12,028 bases of DNA, taken from contig SKRK01000028.1 in the NCBI GenBank assembly GCA_007118525.1, positions 1 through 12,028 of the forward strand, given 5' to 3'. The translations under genes were made by a program, and so were the position numbers. The DNA comes from Balneolaceae bacterium. Its GTDB lineage: Bacteria; Bacteroidota; Rhodothermia; Balneolales; Balneolaceae. Below the pieces are notes generated by a model, which had not been told where the DNA came from, ran no database searches, and saw only the letters and a list, made by a program, of their open reading frames with translations. The number at the start of each line of letters is the position of its first letter. Position 1 is the first letter of the stretch. Shown here piece after piece: positions 7,518 to 12,028 of this stretch.

Positions 7518-7529
7518 GATTAATTAATC
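7518..7529. repeat. Palindrome GATTAATTAATC, part of a repeated CGATTAAT motif
   Basis: This is a perfect 12-base palindrome inside ACCGATTAATTAATCAA. The ten bases ACCGATTAAT recur at 7599-7608, exactly 84 bases on (eight helical turns), where the shorter palindrome GATTAATC is formed. CGATTAATCA occurs a third time at 9043-9052, in front of the DoxX-like gene. It could be an operator of one regulator; AT-rich repeats of this size also arise by chance. Confidence 0.3.
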
Positions 7530-7596
7530 AACTCCTGCGTTCATAGTCTTATCAATTATTTTATTAACAGTATCTTATGAGATTATCATTTGCTGT

Positions 7597-7680
7597 TCAC
7601 CGATTAATCAATGTTTCAAACTGGCTGCCCAACTCCTCACATAGTTCATACATTGCGTCAGAATATTCTGTCGGTTCCAC
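7597..7680 (-). pseudogene. Possible small ORF or gene remnant
   Basis: On the minus strand a GTG at 7678-7680 opens a 27-codon frame ending at TGA 7597-7599. The frame is open further back to a TAG at 7723-7725, giving 41 sense codons in all. The encoded residues are charged and balanced, with a helix-like segment (YSDAMYELCEELGSQF) that reads more like a real protein end than random AT-rich translation. There is no ribosome-binding site and no recognised family. It may be the tail of a lost gene, a microprotein, or chance. Confidence 0.2.
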
Positions 7681-7790
7681 ATGCTTATGAAGACTTTTAA
7701 AACATACTGCTTTCTGAGTACGCTATCGGTGTATTAGGTAATTTTAATCGCCCCTCAACGACTTATTAACAAGTTATTCACACAAACTTC

Positions 7791-7818
7791 TTTACATTTT
7801 CAAATAAAGGTTTATATT
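7791..7818 (+). promoter_or_regulatory. Candidate promoter of the NarL-type regulator
   Basis: TTTACA (7791-7796) and TATATT (7813-7818) are spaced by 16 bases, leaving a leader of about 25 bases before the ATG at 7852. This is the best sigma-70-like match upstream of any plus-strand gene here, and two DnaA-box-like nonamers lie immediately upstream of it. Confidence 0.4.
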
Positions 7819-7851
7819 CATTGTCCGACTCAACAAAATTTACTCAAAAGA

Positions 7852-8499
7852 ATGAGTACAATAAGGGTACTAATTGCGGACAGTTACGACATTTATCGCC
7901 AGGGGCTGAAAAGCGTTTTGGATGAGTCTGATAAGATATCTGTTAACGGGGTAACAAAAAGCGGCAAGGAACTGATCGCTGAGTTCAAAAAACAACCGGA
8001 ATCGCTTTGTGTGATCTCATCTAACATTGCAGATGCAAATATCCACGATCTCCTTCAGCGTCTCCAGCAGATCAATAAACTGGCTGCAGTCATTGTACTC
8101 ACCTACTCTACCGATATCTCTCACCTGAATCAATCTCTGAAAGCGGGAGTAAAAGGGTATCTCACAAAAAACTGCTCAACGCAAGAACTGCTAAAAGCTA
8201 TTGAAAAAGTCTCGGAAGGCAAGCAGGCGTTTGGCAAATCCATATCCCAGCTTATGATCGGCAAATATGCTGATCAGGCAAAAAAAGAGGACTCGAAACC
8301 CGAAAAACAGATCACAAAACGAGAACGTGAAATCCTGAAATTGATCGTTGAAGGATACACCAGTTCGGAAATTGCCAAGATCCTCTATATAAGTTCGCGC
8401 ACGGTAGAAACACACCGGTCAAATCTGATGAACAAACTCGAGCTAAAGAATACTGCTGCCCTGGTTAGATTTGCACTCGAAGAAGCCGATATCAACTGA
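7852..8499 (+). CDS. NarL/FixJ-type response regulator with a degenerate receiver domain
   Basis: This 215-residue protein has a receiver-like domain (about 3-120) followed by a LuxR-type helix-turn-helix (about 152-213, with TKREREILKLIVEGYTSSEI and recognition helix SSRTVETHRSNLMNKL). It should be a DNA-binding transcription regulator. The receiver keeps the switch Thr84 and Lys106 (YLTKN). The acidic pair near the start is reduced to A-D10-S11. The strand that should end in the phospho-acceptor Asp reads ESLCVISSN, with Ser56/Ser57 there. It therefore probably cannot be phosphorylated in the normal way and belongs with atypical (pseudo-receiver) regulators, which may respond to ligand, protein or abundance. 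No histidine kinase is adjacent, so it is an orphan. A promoter candidate lies upstream, and a strong terminator lies 120 bases after its stop. Confidence 0.9.
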   Translation: MSTIRVLIADSYDIYRQGLKSVLDESDKISVNGVTKSGKELIAEFKKQPESLCVISSNIADANIHDLLQRLQQINKLAAVIVLTYSTDISHLNQSLKAGVKGYLTKNCSTQELLKAIEKVSEGKQAFGKSISQLMIGKYADQAKKEDSKPEKQITKREREILKLIVEGYTSSEIAKILYISSRTVETHRSNLMNKLELKNTAALVRFALEEADIN

Positions 8500-8509
8500 C
8501 AATTTCTCC

Positions 8510-8528
8510 ACTACGTAGTTTTACGTAA
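8510..8528. repeat. Two adjacent TACGTA palindromes after the regulator gene
   Basis: ACTACGTAGT (8510-8519) is a 10-base palindrome and TTACGTAA (8521-8528) an 8-base palindrome. Their TACGTA cores are exactly ten bases apart, one helical turn, and begin 10 bases after the regulator stop codon. This is the geometry of a tandem protein-binding site. No partner is known. Confidence 0.3.
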
Positions 8529-8618
8529 TCAAAATACGATCTTATACTTATTGCGGTATAACGTTGATAAACCTATGTTTAAAGTGCAAATGGGGTAATA
8601 GCCGTCTGTAGATGATAT

Positions 8619-8656
8619 TTAGCAGCTCTCTTTGAACGGAGAGCTGCTAATTTTTT
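8619..8656 (+). terminator. Strong Rho-independent terminator downstream of the NarL-type regulator
   Basis: A perfect 12-bp stem pairs TTAGCAGCTCTC (8619-8630) with GAGAGCTGCTAA (8639-8650) around an 8-base loop, followed at once by TTTTTT (8651-8656). It lies 120 bases after the regulator stop codon, so it ends either that mRNA or a small transcript starting in between. Confidence 0.88.
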
Positions 8657-9042
8657 ATAAATACTTCTCTCTTTCCTCTCCCATCTACCCTTCCTCTTTA
8701 TTTATCCATTAGATCGTGGAACTTTATTCTTCTGTCTCAGCAAGCGAAATTTCTTATTATCGGCCTTTTTTTTACAAATTTTACGCTTCATAAGGATATT
8801 GATTAAATCACATAACCCGATTTTATTTGAACTTTTTTCAAATTCCAAAACTCTCCAATCCATTAGCAGTTCTATGAACTACTGATCTCTACAATACGTC
8901 TGTTTTTTTATCAAAATAAACTCTGTTTCGTTAAAACAATTGCTAAAGATTATTTGAATGTGGTTATCTGAATCTCAATTTCTCTTGGTTTACATTACTT
9001 TTTTGATCAAATTGTAAAGCATTAAACCATGTGGGCACGTTT

Positions 9043-9052
9043 CGATTAATCA
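9043..9052. promoter_or_regulatory. CGATTAATCA motif just upstream of the DoxX-like gene
   Basis: This is an exact ten-base copy of the sequence at 7601-7610 in front of the NarL-type regulator, and it contains the palindrome GATTAATC. It ends 23 bases before the start codon and overlaps the area of a possible -10 (TATAAA, 9055-9060), where a bound protein would affect transcription. Confidence 0.25.
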
Positions 9053-9075
9053 CGTATAAATTAGGGTAATTAAAT

Positions 9076-9438
9076 ATGGAATATGTAGTTATTGCATTGA
9101 AATGCATTGTAGGACTAAGCATTCTTAACGTCTGGCTTGTTCGCGGCAAAAAATCAACCGAATGGAGAGGTGGTGATGCCGGCAACATCAGGGAGGAGTT
9201 TAAAGCCTATGGGCTTCCTGTTTGGTTTATGTACACCATCGGCACATTTAAGGTAGCTCTTGCCGTTCTTCTTTTGGCATCCATCTTCTATCCGGGTGTT
9301 GAGCTGATTGCAGCATATGGCATTGCCATACTGATGCTGGGTGCTGTATCGATGCATATTAAGATCGGCGATCCACTCAAAAAATCATTTCCGGCTTTTA
9401 CCTTTCTCGTATTATCTTTGGCTATTGCACTCCTGTAA
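9076..9438 (+). CDS. DoxX-like membrane protein
   Basis: This 120-residue protein has four hydrophobic segments at about 4-22, 48-70, 73-93 and 103-120. The loop between helices 1 and 2 has TEWRGGDAGNIREEF followed by FKAYGLPVWF (42-51), and helix 3 is followed by HIKIGDPLKKS (94-104). This is the DoxX-like (DoxX_2) pattern of small four-helix inner-membrane proteins. The family's biochemical role is not settled; some members are linked to redox or thiol stress. Start ATG 9076 follows an A/T-rich leader without Shine-Dalgarno. The gene's last 17 bases overlap the 3' end of the oppositely directed gene at 9422-9796, which encodes a related protein. Confidence 0.82.
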   Translation: MEYVVIALKCIVGLSILNVWLVRGKKSTEWRGGDAGNIREEFKAYGLPVWFMYTIGTFKVALAVLLLASIFYPGVELIAAYGIAILMLGAVSMHIKIGDPLKKSFPAFTFLVLSLAIALL

Positions 9439-9796
9439 AGCCTTCCTGTAATAGGGTATAAAAAGAGTAGGATATCCAGGTATTTATTACCAAAAAGATT
9501 AGCGATGGGGCAGACACAATTACTCCGTCACCCACTTTCAGGCGGATGATAAAAGCTATCAGCATCATGAGAGCCAGTCCGCCGGACGCCAGACCTCCTA
9601 TTACAGGAACAGCCAAGCCTACTATCAACCCTGCCGAGCCAAGCAACTGCAACACTCCGGTAAGAATTCGCTGTGAATCCGGTAAATTAAAGCGCCTGAA
9701 GTCTGCTGCCAATGCCGGCGACCGAAAACACTGAATGCCGTAGAATAGAAAAAAGATGGCGTTAAGAGTTAGAGTAGTGTGGAAAAGGCTTGCCAA
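9422..9796 (-). CDS. DoxX-like membrane protein, second copy, TTG start
   Basis: This 124-residue protein has four hydrophobic segments at about 7-24, 44-63, 66-84 and 96-117. It shares with its neighbour the F-x-x-F-x-LP loop (FRRFNLP, 33-39) and the K-V-G-D after helix 3 (LKVGD, 86-90), so the two are distant paralogs of the DoxX-like family. The only usable start is TTG (9794-9796): a TGA (9821-9823) closes the frame upstream, and no ATG or GTG lies between or before helix 1. It converges on and overlaps the plus-strand DoxX-like gene by 17 bases, and no terminator separates them. Confidence 0.75.
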   Translation of the reverse strand: MASLFHTTLTLNAIFFLFYGIQCFRSPALAADFRRFNLPDSQRILTGVLQLLGSAGLIVGLAVPVIGGLASGGLALMMLIAFIIRLKVGDGVIVSAPSLIFLVINTWISYSFYTLLQEGFTGVQ

Positions 9797-9993
9797 ATGA
9801 TTGGGGTTAATTAGAGTGTGTCAGAGAATAGTGAATGGTTTCTACAAATGCATTTACGAGGTTGCCAGCTCTAAGAATTTATACGACAAAATTTACTGCC
9901 AATTCTGAATTCGCTCTCATCTCACTATTCAAGCTTTCGAATAGCGTTATCGTTCAGTTCCGGAAATAAAATTAAGTACCGTTACGATTACTT

Positions 9994-10443
9994 CTAAAAC
10001 GGCACTCCATCCATATCCCTCGCCGCGATGTAGCTGCCCGTTAAAAATAAGATAATCATACCCATACCGGCAGCTGCAGCATAGACCGGTATTTCAAGAG
10101 CGGAGTAGCCGGCCAAAAAAGCTTCCGGGCGTTCTGCAACCTCGAATACCCAAATAAGCGATACGAAACCCGTGCTAACCGGTAAAAGAAGCGCAAGTAT
10201 GGCGCCAAACCTGCAGGTGCGATACACAACTTCCGAGGAGTTTTCGCTGCCGAGCAGTGCCCAGCCTAATACGATCAGATAGAATAGCGTACAGGTTAAA
10301 CCATGAATAAAAGGGTGTATCGCCACGCCGGTCACCCCGTAAACCGGGTAGATAATTAAAACCCAAAAGATTGCGGTTACCGGCATCGAAAACAGGATTG
10401 CAGTGATATAGGTAAGTGGGTTTTTGTACTGTATTTCAGTCAT
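9994..10443 (-). CDS. Integral membrane protein, four predicted helices, unknown function
   Basis: This 149-residue protein has hydrophobic segments at about 13-35, 43-64, 80-101 and 113-140. Short polar termini and a polar loop (GSENSSEVVYRTCRF, about 65-79) sit between helices 2 and 3. I do not recognise the family. One histidine pair (IHPFIH, 42-47) is at the start of helix 2. Start is ATG 10441-10443 with no Shine-Dalgarno. A TATATTTG octamer lies 95 bases upstream on the minus strand. It could be co-transcribed with the DoxX-like gene 197 bases downstream on the same strand, but the gap is long for an operon. Confidence 0.65.
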   Translation of the reverse strand: MTEIQYKNPLTYITAILFSMPVTAIFWVLIIYPVYGVTGVAIHPFIHGLTCTLFYLIVLGWALLGSENSSEVVYRTCRFGAILALLLPVSTGFVSLIWVFEVAERPEAFLAGYSALEIPVYAAAAGMGMIILFLTGSYIAARDMDGVPF

Positions 10444-11025
10444 TTCGCGATTCTGTGATTCACATCAATATCCATTAATCTAATTCATCGCTTGTTGCAG
10501 CAGCATTTTCATTGAGCCGTACCTGGCCTTAATCGTTGCAAATATAAGGTAAGTAACAGAAAGGGATTTAGACATAACCTGATCTCTTAATATCCTTAAT
10601 ATTCTCTTTATCAAGTTAGGTGTGGAAGAATTATCAAAACTGGGAATGCCGGACTTTTGTTTAACACTAAATCAATTTTTTATCTCACGCCCTGTATATT
10701 TTTATGATCTTTTTAAGAGTCCCGAAGATAGAGTAAAGTGACTCATTCCCAATCCTATTGTTTTAAAACATCACCGGATTCCGACTTATTACTTTCAAAT
10801 TTAAGGATTAAAATAGACGTCATTTTCTGCATTTATGATTTCCTAAAAGCACTTTTAAGAATTATTGCACTTCCAAATGAATTCAGGCATGGAACATCCT
10901 TCATATTTTACGGTTACTATCACTGAATGAAGTTTATAAGGTGTTGTTACATATATCCCTCAATTTACTTTCCTGAAGATGAGGAGAAGATTGAGTAATT
11001 ACTTTTCAATTTAATGTTTGTAAAA
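10444..11025. other. Gene-free spacer with several short protein-like open stretches
   Basis: This stretch of about 580 bases has no supported full gene. It contains a nine-base tandem repeat (CTTAATAT at 10586-10593 and 10595-10602), a 39-codon frame at 10622-10741, a GTG-started 62-codon frame at 10738-10926 of poor quality, and a 23-codon ATG frame at 10927-10998 ending just before the AraC-type gene. None has a ribosome-binding site or a recognised domain. The succession of short frames could be the debris of one or more decayed genes, or a leader region. Confidence 0.4.
10622..10741 (+). pseudogene. Possible gene remnant or small ORF, 39 codons
   Basis: A GTG at 10622 opens a frame to TGA 10739-10741. 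The residues are well mixed and protein-like, beginning VEELSKLGMPDF and ending SPEDRVK. The first part loosely resembles the EEFKAYGLPVWF loop of the nearby DoxX-like protein (shared E-E, G and P at the same spacing), so it could be a fragment of a third copy. The second part does not match that family. There is no ribosome-binding site. Chance cannot be excluded. Confidence 0.2.
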
Positions 11026-11586
11026 ATGAGACTATATATAAAAAATATGGTCAGTTACAGATGTAAATTATACGTAGCACAGGAGTTGAAAAAACTTGGC
11101 CTCACACAATTTTATGTGGATCTCGGTGTGGTTGACATTTACGATGATATTACCCGGGAACAGCAGGAGGAGATCAGAGATAGACTAAACAAAGCAAAAT
11201 TAGAACTGCTGGATAATAAAAAGCAGATCCTGGTTGAGAAGATTATAAGCGTTATCGTAAAAATGATCCATCAATCAGATGAAACACTCAGGGTAAAAGA
11301 CTCCTGTTATATCAGTGAAAAATTGGGCTATGAATATAACTACCTCTCCAACATTTTTTCTGAGGTGAAGGGTACAACGATAAAAAAATATATTATCCGG
11401 ATTAAGATCGAGAAAGCAAAAGAGCTTCTGCTATTTGGTAATCTCACAATTACCGAAATTGCCTATAAATTGCACTACAGCAGTGTGGCCCACCTCTCTT
11501 CACAATTCAAAAATGTTACCGGAATTCCCCCCACCCTATTTAAGCAGAATGAAAGAACAAAAAGAAAATATCTTGAAGAGCTGTGA
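11026..11586 (+). CDS. AraC-type transcription regulator with HMA-like N-terminal region
   Basis: The protein has 186 residues from this start. The C-terminal half has two helix-turn-helix units typical of AraC/XylS proteins (about 93-120 with YISEKLGYEYNYLSNIF, and about 141-166 with TITEIAYKLHYSSVAHLSS), then the conserved FKNVTGIPPTLFK. It is a DNA-binding regulator. The N-terminal 65 residues (MRLYIKNMV... LDNKK) look like the ferredoxin-like HMA metal-binding fold found on small AraC proteins common in Bacteroidota. The metal motif, usually MVCxRC in those I recall, reads MVSYRC here (Ser10, Cys13), so one ligand is missing. I prefer ATG 11026 because homologs I recall begin M(K/R)LYIKNM; an in-frame ATG at 11014 adds four residues. 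It is convergent with a receiver-domain gene. Confidence 0.82.
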   Translation: MRLYIKNMVSYRCKLYVAQELKKLGLTQFYVDLGVVDIYDDITREQQEEIRDRLNKAKLELLDNKKQILVEKIISVIVKMIHQSDETLRVKDSCYISEKLGYEYNYLSNIFSEVKGTTIKKYIIRIKIEKAKELLLFGNLTITEIAYKLHYSSVAHLSSQFKNVTGIPPTLFKQNERTKRKYLEEL

Positions 11587-11599
11587 TGTCTGTTCGTAT

Positions 11600-11614
11600 A
11601 GTATTTAAAATACT
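11600..11614. repeat. Palindrome after the AraC-type gene
   Basis: AGTATTTAAAATACT is a 15-base perfect inverted repeat (7 + 1 + 7), 13 bases after the AraC-type stop. As RNA it could form only a short AU-rich stem and no T run follows, so it is a poor terminator. It may be a protein site or chance. The remaining bases to 11764 show nothing else I can identify. Confidence 0.3.
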
Positions 11615-11764
11615 GCCATTCCCTCCTGAGTAAATATTTCTACTGATTTTTACGGGTAATAAATTATAGTAAAACTCACCATAGAATAACCGTCCGATAC
11701 ACCAAAAAAGTTGCTGTTATATATCTGGTACAGTGTCAATGGCTTCATTAGAATGTCTTATTTT

Positions 11765-12028
11765 TCAGTGAGTAAAGCATTTTTCAATTGCATCACTTAA
11801 TTTGGATTTACAAAACGGCTTGTTGATGATATCGATATAGTTCGTCTGTTCAGCTCTGGTGCGGCAATACTCTTCTAAATGGCCACTTATATATACAATT
11901 GAGATATCATAAGATTTTAAAATTATCTTCGCGGTATCTATCCCATCCAGTTCGCCTTTAAGTGAAATATCCATTATCGCTATATGAGGCTTATACTTTT
12001 TAACCATTGCAATGGCCTCTTCTCCTGA
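11765..12028 (-). CDS. Response regulator receiver domain, C-terminal part (runs off the window)
   Basis: The minus-strand frame is open to the right edge and ends at TGA 11765-11767, giving the last 87 residues of a protein whose start is outside the window. It is a CheY-like receiver: SGEEAIAMV before KPHIAIMDISLKG (phospho-acceptor Asp20 of the visible part), DGIDTA, IVYISGH (Ser48 at the switch position) and INKPF (Lys70). The domain finishes two helical turns later (DAIEKCFTH), so there is no C-terminal output domain. It is either a single-domain receiver or the end of a hybrid sensor kinase. The ATG at 12005-12007 is internal to the domain and not the real start. A two-component partner probably lies just to the right. 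Confidence 0.85.
   Translation of the reverse strand, partial: SGEEAIAMVKKYKPHIAIMDISLKGELDGIDTAKIILKSYDISIVYISGHLEEYCRTRAEQTNYIDIINKPFCKSKLSDAIEKCFTH

Larger units (their letters stand above)
7272..7851. other. Gene-free spacer before the NarL-type regulator
   Basis: This 580-base AT-rich stretch has no convincing gene. It holds a 10-base inverted repeat (AAATGAAAAT 7383-7392 / ATTTTCATTT 7427-7436), a weak hairpin (7485-7491 / 7500-7506), a 12-base palindrome GATTAATTAATC (7518-7529), a related CGATTAATCA (7601-7610), two DnaA-box-like nonamers (7763-7771 and 7774-7782) and a promoter candidate at 7791-7818. A 41-codon minus-strand open stretch (7600-7722) reads like protein but lacks a good start. 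The length and density of small symmetric sites fit a regulatory region for the downstream regulator, or decayed DNA. Confidence 0.5.
8500..9075. other. Gene-free spacer between the NarL-type regulator and the DoxX-like gene
   Basis: This 576-base AT-rich stretch has no supported gene. Its first part carries the TACGTA palindromes and ends in a strong terminator (8619-8656). The 120 bases between the regulator stop and that terminator could be a long 3' UTR or a separate small RNA. The remainder has a CT-rich stretch at 8660-8720, a palindrome TTTGATCAAA (9002-9011) and the motif CGATTAATCA (9043-9052) close to the DoxX-like start. Confidence 0.5.

Noticed and set aside
8958..9017. 19-codon hydrophobic ATG frame upstream of the DoxX-like gene
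   Set aside because: It has no ribosome-binding site, is of low complexity and is of a length expected by chance in AT-rich DNA.
10738..10926. GTG-started 62-codon frame
   Set aside because: It has no ribosome-binding site or recognisable domain, and the other frames of the same DNA look equally protein-like, so composition is no guide.
1..12028. Defence system, prophage or complete transposon
   Set aside because: No nuclease-helicase, toxin-antitoxin pair, integrase, transposase or phage structural gene is encoded; the DUF429 protein sits with aspS rather than with any defence gene.

Overview
The window looks like chromosomal DNA from a Balneolota (Balneola / Rhodohalobacter-like) or related Bacteroidota bacterium. 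The evidence is AT-rich spacers, the near absence of Shine-Dalgarno sequences, an AraC-type regulator of a form I associate with this group, and proteins of Bacteroidota-like character (BrxA/B bacilliredoxin, an outer-membrane barrel C-terminus, DoxX-like proteins). The taxonomic call is inference from protein character, not a database match. I see no rRNA, tRNA, CRISPR array, complete insertion sequence or prophage gene.

Layout, left to right. (1) The tail of an outer-membrane beta-barrel gene, closed by a strong terminator (1-305). (2) A BrxA/BrxB-type bacilliredoxin on the minus strand with its own terminator. (3) A lipoprotein with a CBM9/DOMON-like start, sharing a bidirectional terminator with the next gene. 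(4) A divergent redox pair: manganese superoxide dismutase (minus) and an SthA-type transhydrogenase (plus), separated by 217 bp that carry two separate inverted repeats. (5) A minus-strand pair, aspS and a DUF429 gene, whose stop and TTG start overlap. (6) A four-helix membrane protein. (7) An orphan NarL-type regulator in large spacers, with a receiver domain that lacks the phospho-acceptor aspartate. (8) Two DoxX-like membrane proteins whose 3' ends overlap tail to tail. (9) A further unrecognised membrane protein. (10) An AraC-type regulator with an HMA-like N-terminus, convergent with a partial receiver-domain gene that runs off the right edge.

Functionally the left half is housekeeping plus thiol/superoxide/NADPH redox maintenance. 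The right half (about 7.3-12 kb) is looser: four gene-free stretches of about 200-580 bp, three regulators and several small membrane proteins. I found no convincing new multi-gene system. The most interesting items are the degenerate receiver of the NarL-type regulator, the transhydrogenase with both disulfide cysteines replaced, the paired inverted repeats between sodA and sthA, and the degenerate metal-binding motif of the AraC-type protein.
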